Below are positions 1-8,417 of a DNA stretch of 64,000 nt, piece by piece. Position 1 is the first letter of the stretch; every line of letters starts with the position of its first letter. The position numbers and the translations under genes were made by a program. The notes under the pieces were generated by a model. That model worked only from the letters and a program-made list of their open reading frames with translations, ran no database searches and was not told where the DNA came from. The stretch is from CANLBN01 sp050633525 (lineage in GTDB: Bacteria; Pseudomonadota; Gammaproteobacteria; Pseudomonadales; Cellvibrionaceae), in the NCBI GenBank assembly GCA_050633525.1, contig JBOEGR010000045.1, forward strand, positions 1 through 64,000, in the 5' to 3' direction.

Positions 1-13
1 TATGATCCTGTTA

Positions 14-1258
14 TTAATTGGTGGGCGAAATTGCGGGTATTGTCCCGGTGTTCAGGCGACCCGATTGCTGTAATACTTCGGTGAGAGCCTGTTGTGTCTG
101 TTTCTCTAATTGAATGCCTGCCAAAAGGCTTTCAGCACGTTGGTTCAATGCAAGCAGGTAATTGGAGGTGGATAAATCACCACTACGCCATTGACGCTCT
201 AACAATTGTGCACTGTTCTCTACCCGATCCTGGGCCACAGTTTGCCAACGACGGTATTGTTGTGCATAACGCTGCCAAGTACTGTGCGCAGCTTGCCAGT
301 CAAAACGCTGTTTACGCAAAAGGGCTTGGAAGCGAGCTTCCGCCTCCAATGTCTTACTCTCAGCGGCGCGGATCTCAGCATTGAAATTGTTTCGTATAGT
401 CAGTGGGATAGAAAACGTTAAGCCCACTACGTTTTCCTCACCATCACGACCCGCATTAACACCAACAGTGGGTTCTGCCTTGGCGGTACGCTTTATCACC
501 TTGGCTTCTTCTTTAAAGGATTGCCAGCGGTCGTAGGCACTGACCACAGTGGGATGTTTAAGCAGTTCCTGATCCGTAACTGAACCAAGCTGAGGCGGCC
601 AAAATTCAGTGGGAATACCGCCTCGCTCTGGTGACCATTCAGGTAATAGTTCGCGTACTCGGGTTTGAGCCCTTTGCAGAGCGACCTCTACCTCTGCGAC
701 CTGAAGTAGCTGTTGTGAAAGGGACAGAAAGGTCAATTCAGCATCGATGCTACCGAGGTCACCTGCCTGTTTACGTTTTTCCACCAGTTCGAGCAAGGTG
801 TTAAATTGCTGTTGTTGTGTCTGAGCAATCACGGCGGCACGATTAGCGAAATACCACTCAACCAGAGCACTTAAGGCCTCTGCGGTTTTATCCAATACCT
901 GTTGGCGATACAGCGCTTCAGCGGACGTTCGCAAGTAACTCGCTTGCTGTCGTTTTGCGCCTCGCCTGTCCCACCAGTCGATGGTTTGTTCAACCCCGAC
1001 TCGGTAATTGTCCTCGTCACCATTGCGCTCCAGCTCAGCTGATAGCTCAGGGTTGTAGATTGGTTGTTTAGCCGCATCAGCGTTGGCATTGGCACCTAGC
1101 CATTGCTCACGAGCAGCAACAATATCGGGGTGCTGTTCTATTTGGGTTGTTAGCCAAGCGTTCCAGTTGGAGGATTCAGCGTGTCCAAACAATGGCACAA
1201 CAAGCAAGCAGGTGGCGAACAGAGCCAAGGCGCTACTGGGCCAGTTAAGTCGTCTCAT
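14..1258 (-). CDS. CzcC/TolC-family outer membrane efflux protein
   Basis: This 414-residue protein looks like the outer-membrane channel of a heavy-metal RND efflux pump. It has an N-terminal signal peptide ending near HAESS and the long, Gln/Ala/Glu-rich helical repeats typical of the OEP/TolC fold (for example ALVEWYFANRAAVIAQTQQQQ-like stretches and a second copy after about residue 230). The length fits CzcC. It is the last gene visible of a minus-strand set (CzcI-like, small exported protein, this gene); the membrane-fusion and RND pump genes would lie to the left of the window. The ATG at 1258 is 17 bases after the stop of the preceding gene. The exact metal cannot be read from the sequence. 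Confidence 0.85.
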   Translation of the reverse strand: MRRLNWPSSALALFATCLLVVPLFGHAESSNWNAWLTTQIEQHPDIVAAREQWLGANANADAAKQPIYNPELSAELERNGDEDNYRVGVEQTIDWWDRRGAKRQQASYLRTSAEALYRQQVLDKTAEALSALVEWYFANRAAVIAQTQQQQFNTLLELVEKRKQAGDLGSIDAELTFLSLSQQLLQVAEVEVALQRAQTRVRELLPEWSPERGGIPTEFWPPQLGSVTDQELLKHPTVVSAYDRWQSFKEEAKVIKRTAKAEPTVGVNAGRDGEENVVGLTFSIPLTIRNNFNAEIRAAESKTLEAEARFQALLRKQRFDWQAAHSTWQRYAQQYRRWQTVAQDRVENSAQLLERQWRSGDLSTSNYLLALNQRAESLLAGIQLEKQTQQALTEVLQQSGRLNTGTIPAISPTN

Positions 1259-1275
1259 AATAATAATCCTTACAT

Positions 1276-1707
1276 TCAGCGTGCGACGGTTTGGTCGTGC
1301 ACAGGTTTTTGACGTGGTTGGGGTTTATTCGGATGAAAGGCGACTTTTATCCGAGCGTCTACAGGTAAAGCGGGAAGCTTCGCGGAAAAGCGCACGCCAC
1401 CTTTGCGTGATGCGCGCTTAGTTAGAAAGCGCGGAGAGTAAGCAGTTGTTGTTTCCGCGATTAATTGCTTATTATCGGCAGACCAAGCGGCGATATCCAC
1501 ATGCCCCCGACGAATTCCATGACGCGAGTGAGCATTCATCCGCCCGGATACAGTCACTTCCGTATCGGTGTGATTCACAGTCACTCGGCGGAACTGCCAG
1601 CGTTGATTTTCAGTCTTGATGATTTCAACATCAGGCAACGGGTTTCCTGCCTGAACGGAATGAATAAATACAAGGCCCAATGCGAGCCCAAGAGCGATCG
1701 ATTTCAT
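1276..1707 (-). CDS. Small exported protein of the metal-efflux operon
   Basis: This 143-residue protein has a clear signal peptide (MKSIALGLALGLVFIHSVQA) and a basic, beta-rich mature part with a His/Arg-rich tail (KPQPRQKPVHDQTVAR). I do not recognise a named family. It sits 17 bases upstream of the CzcC-like gene and about 80 bases downstream of the CzcI-like gene on the same strand, so a periplasmic accessory role in metal efflux is inferred from position only. The start ATG at 1707 directly precedes the signal peptide. Confidence 0.6.
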   Translation of the reverse strand: MKSIALGLALGLVFIHSVQAGNPLPDVEIIKTENQRWQFRRVTVNHTDTEVTVSGRMNAHSRHGIRRGHVDIAAWSADNKQLIAETTTAYSPRFLTKRASRKGGVRFSAKLPALPVDARIKVAFHPNKPQPRQKPVHDQTVAR

Positions 1708-1788
1708 GATATTTCACCCAAAAAATAAATACGATTTAACTGCTGTAACGCATGGTTACAGGGCATATGAAGTATTTTGGAAGTGCGA

Positions 1789-2142
1789 TCAGACGATTGG
1801 AGGGCGAAACAGTGAGAGGGGGATACCAGAAATGAGTTTGACTCGATAGTCAGCTTGTTTGTTTACCGAAGGCGAAACAACAAAAGGGGAAACCGCTTGG
1901 GTAAGCACCGCTGAACTATGACAGTGGCAACAGTGCTGACAATCAAATAGAGATTCGCTAGGTTTTTCAGAGGGATTCTTCGCAGATTGATGATCGTTTT
2001 GAACATCAATAGGCTGATGTAAATGGTCAGATATAGAGTTGCCTGCCCCAAATTGATCGACATTATGGAGGTCAGCCACGGCAACTGCCGACTGTAAAAC
2101 AACCAGTATAGCTAATAGGCTTATCAAATAATGTCGAGTCAT
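1789..2142 (-). CDS. CzcI-like small periplasmic Cys/His-rich protein
   Basis: This protein of about 117 residues starts at the ATG at 2142 (MTRHYLIS); an upstream in-frame TTG exists but gives no better signal peptide. After the signal peptide it has a His/Asp-rich region and a Cys/His cluster (DCQHCCHCHSS), then ends in FRPPIV. Cys/His clusters and an RPP-type tail are seen in the small CzcI/DUF2946-like proteins that open czc and cop operons, where they are thought to tune metal efflux. It heads the minus-strand czc-like cluster here. Metal binding by the cluster is likely but unproven. Confidence 0.6.
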   Translation of the reverse strand: MTRHYLISLLAILVVLQSAVAVADLHNVDQFGAGNSISDHLHQPIDVQNDHQSAKNPSEKPSESLFDCQHCCHCHSSAVLTQAVSPFVVSPSVNKQADYRVKLISGIPLSLFRPPIV

Positions 2143-2291
2143 TTTAATCAAATCAATAAGAAACTTTTTTGTTAAGTTCGGACGATCTAGCTTTTTGAGA
2201 ATACCATATTTTTTCGTAAAGTGTAGTTAATCCCATAAAACCTATAGCAAACTGCGGAACAATCACGCTAGTTTATGTGCCACCTGCTTGG

Positions 2292-2708
2292 TCAATGGTC
2301 TTTGTTGCATAAATCATGGTTAGCTAAAGAAGATAAAACATAACAATTCTCAGAGACACCATCGCCACTACACCCTGTCGATATGCGTGCTAACTCCTGT
2401 TCCAATGAACGCAATTGTTTGATCTTTGATCGAACAGTACGAAGTTGTGTTTCAGCGAGTGCCGTAGCAGCATAACAAGATCGATCAGGATGTTCTTGCA
2501 ACTCAATCAACGACGAGATTGACTCAACTGAGAAACCGAGCTCTCTTGCGTGCTTAATAAAGCCTAAGCGCTCTAGGCCTTCAGCGGTGTAACGGCGTTG
2601 ATTTCCTTCTGTGCGTTCAGCAGGCGCTAATAACCCGATACTCTCATAATAACGAATCGTAGGAATCTTAACCTTGGTTTGTTTTGCAAGCTCTCCAATA
2701 GAAAACAT
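2292..2708 (-). CDS. MerR-family metal-responsive regulator
   Basis: This is a 138-residue MerR-type activator/repressor. The start is the ATG at 2708, because the HTH begins directly there (MFSIGELAKQTKVKIPTIRY); the longer reading frame would add residues that overlap the promoter. The order is winged HTH (residues 1-70), dimerisation helix (about 80-112) and a C-terminal metal loop. Cys is present at the start of the dimer helix (DRSCYAA) and in the loop (TGCSGDG, ENCYV, NHDLC), a pattern close to ZntR/CadR-type sensors. It lies divergent to the cation transporter at 2786, with a MerR-type operator between them, so it probably controls that gene and itself. The inducing metal (Zn, Cd, Pb or Co) is not certain. 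Confidence 0.88.
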   Translation of the reverse strand: MFSIGELAKQTKVKIPTIRYYESIGLLAPAERTEGNQRRYTAEGLERLGFIKHARELGFSVESISSLIELQEHPDRSCYAATALAETQLRTVRSKIKQLRSLEQELARISTGCSGDGVSENCYVLSSLANHDLCNKDH

Positions 2709-2719
2709 AAAAAAACACC

Positions 2720-2750
2720 TTGAACCTCTAGTCACTAGAGATATTATACT
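2720..2750 (+). promoter_or_regulatory. MerR-type promoter/operator with 19-bp spacer
   Basis: A -35 box TTGAAC (2720-2725) and a -10 box TATACT (2745-2750) are separated by 19 bp instead of 17. The spacer holds a perfect inverted repeat CTCTAGT-C-ACTAGAG (2726-2740). A stretched spacer with a central dyad is the hallmark of promoters twisted open by metal-bound MerR proteins. It reads toward the transporter start at 2786 and lies just upstream of the divergent regulator. Confidence 0.88.
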
Positions 2751-2785
2751 GCCATCAAATTGATTACAACTTGATGGAGCTTTCA

Positions 2786-3409
2786 ATGGCGAAGTGTTGC
2801 GAAAATAATACAAAGTTTGATGGTATTTCAGAGGATTACAAGCGGCGTTTGTGGGTTGTTATTGCATTGAATGCGATCATGTTTATCGTTGAGATAACAG
2901 CGGGACAGCTGGCAAAATCACAAGCGCTCCAAGCGGATGCTCTTGATTTTCTGGGGGATGCGTTGACTTATGGTATCTCGCTGGCAGTGATCGGAGCGTC
3001 AATACAAGTGCGTACGAATGCGGCTCTTTTTAAAGGCGCTAGTCTTTTCTTGATGGGGTTCTGGGTATTGGGCTCCACTCTTTACCGTGTTTTCTATGCT
3101 GATATACCGGAAGCAGAGATCATGGGAGCCATTGGTTTTTTAGCCCTTATGACCAACCTCGCCAGCGTGTTGATTCTTGTACGCTACAAAGATGGGGACG
3201 CTAATGTCCGTTCCGTTTGGCTTTGTTCGCGTAATGATGCGATAGGTAATGTTGCTGTTATGATTGCCGCATTGAGTGTTTGGAGTACGGCAAGTCGGTG
3301 GCCTGACCTCATTGTTGCAGCTATTATGTCGGGATTATTTATATCATCCGCTATTCAAATAGTACGCCAAGCACTGAAGGAACGCCGGGAAGACACTTGC
3401 GTAAGTTAG
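2786..3409 (+). CDS. Short cation-diffusion-facilitator metal transporter
   Basis: This 207-residue protein has about six predicted membrane segments and belongs to the CDF/CzcD superfamily in its short form, which lacks the C-terminal cytoplasmic domain. Likely metal-site residues are in ALDFLGDA (segment 2) and SRNDAIGN (segment 5), where classical CDF proteins have HxxxD pairs; the first His is replaced by Asp/Leu context here. The N-terminus carries Cys-Cys (MAKCCENN). I chose the ATG at 2786 because GGAG lies six bases upstream; the TTG/ATG codons at 2771-2776 lack this. It is transcribed from the MerR-type promoter just upstream. Likely role: export of Zn/Cd/Co-like ions. Confidence 0.85.
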   Translation: MAKCCENNTKFDGISEDYKRRLWVVIALNAIMFIVEITAGQLAKSQALQADALDFLGDALTYGISLAVIGASIQVRTNAALFKGASLFLMGFWVLGSTLYRVFYADIPEAEIMGAIGFLALMTNLASVLILVRYKDGDANVRSVWLCSRNDAIGNVAVMIAALSVWSTASRWPDLIVAAIMSGLFISSAIQIVRQALKERREDTCVS

Positions 3410-3841
3410 GCGGTTCTAGTAACACTAATCTAAGTTTTTAGCATCCCTAAAAAGGAAATTTTTACCTTCACTTAAATTGAATTACCACAATAAAAAATCG
3501 ATTTTATGCAAGCTGATGTTATTAATTGTCTTAACTCAGGGTTTTTGCCTTTTCTATCTTCACTAAGCTGTAGAGCGTAACAGAAATTAGGAAAGGAATA
3601 GATTTGGAGGGCCGTTATTTTAACACTGTAAAATATTTACACCTCATCAAACTAGAGAAAATTGGCCGCCCTGAAATAGAGTTTAGCAAGCACTAAAAGC
3701 ACTCACTAGAAAAATATTATTCTATTTTTTGACTAAGTTGAACGAATATACCGAACTTTTTAAATTATGAAAAATATTTAATCGACTGAAAATAGTTTTT
3801 GTACAAAAGACGTTGTAATACTCGGGAGATGACACCTACAC
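3410..3841. other. Intergenic stretch without a recognised gene
   Basis: About 430 AT-rich bases lie between the 3' ends of the transporter gene and the converging conjugation operon. I see no convincing reading frame, RNA gene or strong terminator. It marks the junction between metal cargo and the conjugation block. Confidence 0.5.
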
Positions 3842-4549
3842 TTAAAAATACTTCTTTAACCGCTCAAATGACACCCTAACAGAAAACCCAAAAAACAGGA
3901 CAAAGGGCATGATCACCCACCCTGGATGAATACTAACAGGTAAACTTAAATAGAGCACACAAGCCGAGATAAACACTGGCAAGACTGATTTGCGGGCGAT
4001 ATTGTAAACGTTGCTGCTTTCGCGACCACCGCCCCAACGTCGCAGGTCTCTTTCTGCCAAACCATCAATCGCTCCAAAGACGCCAGCAATAAGAAACGCA
4101 GGCAATGAGAATAGAATAATTGCGAGCCTTGCTATAAAGACTTGTGCCACGATAGGGATTACCTCGATATATTGCTCAACAATATTGTAGTGTTTACCCA
4201 ACCAGCTAAAGAGAGTGCTTTTATACAACCATTGAAGATAGTTTTGCTGTGAGTGCTTATTGATCCATTGGTTAATGGTTTTGGTAGAATCAACAATGGT
4301 GTTAACGGCTCTATTATTGCTGTTGAGCAAACGCTGATTTAAGTAGTAATGTTCATGCTCCAGCATACGTGTGGCATGTTGCAAGCCTTCTTCTTTCCAA
4401 AAGTAAGTCATTCCAATCCATTCAATGATAATTGAAATAATGAGTGAAGCGATTAGCCAAGCGATCAGTGTAAACAGGGATGAGATAAGCCGCGAGATAA
4501 TGCCCGCTTCTTTACGAACAGATTTTGATTCCCCTTCTCGCGATACCAT
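3842..4549 (-). CDS. ICE membrane protein, TIGR03747 (DUF4400) family
   Basis: This protein of about 235 residues has a transmembrane segment near the N-terminus (LIAWLIASLIISIIIEWIG), a soluble loop with HEHYYLNQRL, and two or three C-terminal membrane segments with the motif GAIDGLAERDLRRWGGGRESS. This matches the TIGR03747/DUF4400 integrating-conjugative-element membrane proteins. It begins four bases after the traD stop (TGAGTGATG), so the two are probably translationally coupled; I chose the ATG at 4549 over the GTG at 4552. It is the last conjugation gene before the metal cargo. The molecular role in conjugation is unknown. Confidence 0.85.
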   Translation of the reverse strand: MVSREGESKSVRKEAGIISRLISSLFTLIAWLIASLIISIIIEWIGMTYFWKEEGLQHATRMLEHEHYYLNQRLLNSNNRAVNTIVDSTKTINQWINKHSQQNYLQWLYKSTLFSWLGKHYNIVEQYIEVIPIVAQVFIARLAIILFSLPAFLIAGVFGAIDGLAERDLRRWGGGRESSNVYNIARKSVLPVFISACVLYLSLPVSIHPGWVIMPFVLFFGFSVRVSFERLKKYF

Positions 4550-4552
4550 CAC

Positions 4553-6645
4553 TCAAACCTGTGCCAAGTCTATTGAATTATCCATTTGCTGATAGTCAAT
4601 CACAGAGGTATAGCATTGGCGCATTTGTGAAAGCACATAACCAATATCGTCCGGCAACTCCTGATCATCAACTTTTGAAGGCAGGGGGATACGAATTTTC
4701 CACAGTTGGTTGCCGTTTAATAATGCAAAGGCTTGCCCCTTGGGTAGGGCAACAATATCTGGCGGTGAAATTAAAGGCACTCGACTGGCATTGATACGAT
4801 CCTGATTTTGCGAGACAAAGGTAATCCCATCGCTAAAGTTGCTGGCGTCTGTGGCACTGGATACGGCCATCACTTCACTGACATTGACTTCAGGCAGTTG
4901 CTTGGTCATCATTTCACAGGTTGCTACTTCTTTCACGCCTAGCATAATCAAGGTGCCGATATTACCTGCCAGTTGCCCGGCTTTCGCGGCATCCCCCAGC
5001 TCGGCCACAACGTCTGACCATGTTTGGGTATAGAGGGTCATTTCATAGCCCGCCCCACCACTTTTATTGATCAGGGTTTTAAACTGTGGGCCAATCAGGT
5101 CTGAAAATTCGTCGGCATGGATAATAATTTTAGGCTGTACAATATCTTTATCGAGTTTTGGTAGCCCATCTTCAATGCCGTGTTTGTAGATACGACCCGC
5201 TAAACTGGTTAAATCACTAAAGGCAGATTCGCCTACTACAGAGGCCACTTCAGGATCGGTTAATGCGTCCAGGCCGAAGTACACCACAGCACCTTTGCGG
5301 ATAGCTTCCATCCAATCCAATACTGGCCGCTGGTCGTTTAAATCGCTTAAGTCTGGGGCAATAACCTCTGCAATCTTACCTGTGGTTAATTTTTCTAATA
5401 GAGGTTTAACCGCCGCAGTAATTTTTTGGAAGTATTCCTTTTCAGNNGTTCAAATCGGAAGGCGGAAATCAAACCATCCAGAACCGGATCAAAAATATCT
5501 AATTGGCGAATATAACGAGCCAAGGCAATGGCTTTGATTTCCCGCCCTTGTTCCGTTCGGGTAAGGCGGTTAGGTTTGATATCGGCCTCAAGGTTGCCTA
5601 ACGCTTTCTCCCACTGTTCAGGCCCGTGTTGAGATAACCAATGACGGGTATAACGCACAAAGAGCGCATCAATATCCGTAATATAGCGTCTGACTTTTAA
5701 ATAATCGGATTTTTCACCCAGTTCAAATAGGGCAACATTAATCACATTGACATACTGCCAGGCGAAATCCCGGAAGGCTCTGGCATCCCCTTCACCGGGC
5801 AATGAGTTGGCAATACGAGTCGCCAGTTCGGTGATTCTGGAATAGGAACCGATGGCATTGTAGCGGGCGCTGAGTTCCGGGTAGCCCAAGTGAAAAACGA
5901 TGAATTCACGCCCGGCTTTCTTTGCTTCGATATAAATACGCTTAAAAAAGTCGGGATCGTTTTTAGGGTCAAAGGCAATGACACAGTTATTTTCTTTACG
6001 GTGAATATCCTGGGTAATCAATACCTCTGCCAAACGTGTTTTGCCGTGTCTAGTTTTGGCAATCACAGCCGTATGCCCCGGCCTGTCTGATAAAGGCATA
6101 TAAACATCCTGTTCGCTTTCAATGCCTACACCATGCAAAGCAGCTTCTCCGCCGGTTTTGGGTGGTGGTCGCACTGGGTTTAGAGGGGAGTCAATGGCTG
6201 TTAGTTTGCCAAGGTATTGCAAAAGTGCTGTGTTCTCCCATTCCAGTTCTTTTTCACGGATAAAGCGCTTAAGGCCATTAGGCTGGGTGTATTTCTCTGC
6301 ATTTTTATCGCGAGCCGCATACAGGCGCTCAGTGTGTTTTTGTGTCCAGCGGAAACCTCTGCCCAGAAATAAGGCTTTTTTACTCACGGGTATTTTTTTA
6401 GCGGAGAGTTGATAACGAGGATTGCGCTTAATATTGCGCTGATAGCGAAATACATATATAGCCTGACGACCCCGAACGAATGCAATGACGCCTAGAATAC
6501 TGGCTGTAATCACTGCAATACTGGGGGTCATTAATAATTGCTCTGGTGCCTGCAAAGTAAAAATAGCTATGGCACAGGCTGCTACTGTGGGCCAGAACTC
6601 CACAATAGGCCGTAGCAATACTTCCACTTCATAACGATCCGTCAT
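4553..6645 (-). CDS. traD: Type IV coupling protein TraD (SXT/TOL type), split by two N bases
   Basis: The coupling ATPase links the relaxosome to the conjugative secretion channel at the inner membrane. The N-terminus has two membrane segments (about residues 20-57), then a Walker A-like AKTRHGKTR (about 197-204) and, further on, a Walker B-like PKIIIHADEFSDL. Two unknown bases at 5446-5447 break the frame. Removing exactly these two bases joins FRFE to PEKEYFQKIT and on to DWMEAIRKGAVVYFG, giving one intact protein of about 696 residues, the normal family size. So this is very probably one gene with an assembly placeholder, not a pseudogene. It abuts TIGR03765 (5-base gap upstream) and TIGR03747 downstream. 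Family: TIGR03743. Confidence 0.92.
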
Positions 6646-6650
6646 TGAAC

Positions 6651-7166
6651 TTATTGCTCAATGGCTGTTCGGGAAATTAACACCGGGTAGTGCTTAATAC
6701 CCAGTTGCTGTGCAATATCCTGGCCCGGTACTGCGGTGATATGCAGGCCATCACCCAGCACTTGTATTGACCTTAGTGCTTCCCGATTTTCAGCTTCAAC
6801 CAGTAGCCCAACCGCACCGACACTGATTAATTCATCCTTGCGTTCTTGCAGCCATTGCCTGGAAAAAGCATCACTACCAATAATAAAAATGGGCGTCTGT
6901 AGGTGAGGTAGTGAAATGGGTCGAGGCGCAACGACTTTGGGTGAAAGTTGCGGTGTAGTTACAGGGAAATTGGGCGCAAGGTCAATGCGACTAGATTGTT
7001 TGGGTATTGGCTTTATTGTTGTTTGTGGCCTTGTGTCTGGCTGCACTCGCTTTTTATAAGGCGCAATAGATAAAGTATCGCCACTATCATAAATTACGGT
7101 TAACTTTTCACTGTAAGCGGCTGTGCTTAAGCCTAGCAAAATCAGGATAATGCTTATTCTAATCAT
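6651..7166 (-). CDS. ICE exported protein, TIGR03765 family
   Basis: This protein of about 171 residues starts at the ATG at 7166 (MIRISIILILLGLSTAAYS), preceded by GGGAG six bases away; the longer frame upstream is not needed. After the signal peptide there is a Pro-rich linker and a C-terminal domain with PIFIIGSDAFSRQWLQ and VLGDGLHITAVPGQDIAQQLG ending in YPVLISR, which matches the TIGR03765 (PFL_4695) family. It overlaps the upstream small gene by eight bases and leads straight into traD. It is probably periplasmic; its function in conjugation is not known. Confidence 0.85.
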   Translation of the reverse strand: MIRISIILILLGLSTAAYSEKLTVIYDSGDTLSIAPYKKRVQPDTRPQTTIKPIPKQSSRIDLAPNFPVTTPQLSPKVVAPRPISLPHLQTPIFIIGSDAFSRQWLQERKDELISVGAVGLLVEAENREALRSIQVLGDGLHITAVPGQDIAQQLGIKHYPVLISRTAIEQ

Positions 7167-7470
7167 GCTGATCTCCCTTGCCAAGGCGTTGGTACATGTC
7201 CAAACAGAAGGTTTGAACAATTTCAGCCACATTCGGTAATGTGGCGGCTTCTTTTATTAAGGCAGAACAAACCGTGGATACATCTGGTTTAAAACCATCC
7301 ATTTTTTTGCGCATGATTTTTTGTACTTCGACGACACCTTGATAGGCGGAATCGGTGATTCGTATTTTTCGCATCGTATCGTCAGGGTCAACTTCAATCT
7401 CTTGTAACACTCCTTTTTTATAAACATACAAGCAGCCTTCTTGCAGTTCATCATCATTAATTGTTGTCAT
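7159..7470 (-). CDS. Hypothetical ICE protein (about 103 aa)
   Basis: I do not recognise this small soluble protein. The ATG at 7470 (MTTINDDELQEG) is chosen because GAGG lies nine bases upstream, whereas the GTG at 7476 is too close to it. It has no signal peptide or membrane segment. It lies between the transglycosylase (14-base gap) and TIGR03765 (overlap of eight bases), so it is translated as part of the conjugation operon. The tight packing supports it as a real gene. Confidence 0.7.
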   Translation of the reverse strand: MTTINDDELQEGCLYVYKKGVLQEIEVDPDDTMRKIRITDSAYQGVVEVQKIMRKKMDGFKPDVSTVCSALIKEAATLPNVAEIVQTFCLDMYQRLGKGDQHD

Positions 7471-7484
7471 TATCACTTACCTCT

Positions 7485-8006
7485 TTATTTCATAATGCGT
7501 TGCCAGTGTTTGCGTACACGCTCTCGATACTGCTGAGCACGCACCTTTGATTTTTTGTCTTTTCCCGGTGCGTGATAGCGACCTACCGCTGCCCACCAGT
7601 TATTGTCCCGCTGATATTGATCACGCAATATTTCTGCACCTGTTTGCAAATTAATTATTGGATTTAATGATGTTGAAAGATCATCAAATCGTGTGTTATG
7701 CCAGCGCCAGTTAACCTGCATAAGGCCAATATCCACTGACTGCTTGCGAATCACGGCTTCTTGTAATTTCGCGAGTGTGTCTTTCCTTGTGGTAAAACGA
7801 TAGGCTTTACCTTCAATATTTAATGTCCAGGGCCAGGGGTTATAGATTGATTGAAAACGATAACCACTTTCTGTTAGAGCGATGGCATATAAAATATCCG
7901 CTGGGATATGGTATTGATCGGCTACTGTTTTATAAGCAACAGGAATTGCCATTAAGGTGCTGGGCATTAAGGCTAATATAAGAACTAAGCTGCTATTTCG
8001 TATCAC
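7485..8006 (-). CDS. Conjugation-associated lytic transglycosylase (SLT fold)
   Basis: This 173-residue exported enzyme would open peptidoglycan locally for the conjugation machine. It has a signal peptide (ending near LMAIP), then the SLT signature: DILYAIALTESGYRF with the catalytic Glu in ALTESG, SVDIGLMQVNWRWH, and NLQTGAEILRDQY with AVGRYHAPG. These are the usual motifs of the SLT/VirB1-like lysozyme fold, in order and at normal spacing. It lies downstream of an inserted repeat element (8023-8168) that separates it from the rest of the operon. Confidence 0.9.
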   Translation of the reverse strand: MIRNSSLVLILALMPSTLMAIPVAYKTVADQYHIPADILYAIALTESGYRFQSIYNPWPWTLNIEGKAYRFTTRKDTLAKLQEAVIRKQSVDIGLMQVNWRWHNTRFDDLSTSLNPIINLQTGAEILRDQYQRDNNWWAAVGRYHAPGKDKKSKVRAQQYRERVRKHWQRIMK

Positions 8007-8022
8007 GACCTTATGCCTACGC

Positions 8023-8168
8023 TAGAGAACCGCTGAAAAATGTTGGCGAGGCAGCGAGTGTAAGGCAAAAATTGGCGAGATAAGGGAGTTTATACATAAT
8101 AAATGACCGATTTGAGCCAATTTTTAACGCCGCAATCGCAACGCAGGTAATTTTTCAGTGGTTCTCTA
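8023..8168. mobile_element. MITE-like element with 19-bp terminal inverted repeats
   Basis: The ends TAGAGAACCGCTGAAAAAT (8023-8041) and its near-perfect reverse complement (8150-8168, one mismatch) bound a 146-bp non-coding unit. Inside, GGCAAAAATTGGC and GAGCCAATTTTTA form a second inverted pair. Small size, no reading frame and long terminal repeats with TA at both edges fit a miniature inverted-repeat transposable element. It lies within the conjugation operon, and its right end supplies the stop codon of the neighbouring 79-residue gene. Confidence 0.72.
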
Positions 8169-8405
8169 AATAAAGTGATACTTAATAAGCACCTTGTACA
8201 TATCATCGATATCCTCAATACCAATAACCTTGGCCGCATTTAATCCACGAAAATAACCTTTTAATGCTGCCAAAAACTCAATGCCGTTATAGGCATCCTC
8301 TTCCAATACATAAAGCCAATCATGTTCGATTGATTGTTTGGTGGCATCGTCAATAATCTGCCTGAGTAAACTAAATACAAAGGTAATTTCTGATTCTCTA
8401 CTCAT
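8166..8405 (-). CDS. Hypothetical ICE protein, C-terminus set by inserted element
   Basis: This is a 79-residue acidic soluble protein that I do not recognise (MSRESEITFVFSLLRQ at the N-terminus). It starts 12 bases after the TIGR03759 gene, so it belongs to the operon. Its TAG stop (8166-8168) lies inside the terminal repeat of the MITE-like element, so the natural C-terminus may have been cut by the insertion. It resembles a small regulatory or structural helical protein, but no function can be given. Confidence 0.6.
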   Translation of the reverse strand: MSRESEITFVFSLLRQIIDDATKQSIEHDWLYVLEEDAYNGIEFLAALKGYFRGLNAAKVIGIEDIDDMYKVLIKYHFI

Positions 8406-8417
8406 ATCACTCTGGGA

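Noticed and set aside
4553..6645. traD as a frameshifted pseudogene
   Set aside because: The break coincides exactly with two N bases, and removing them restores a full protein.
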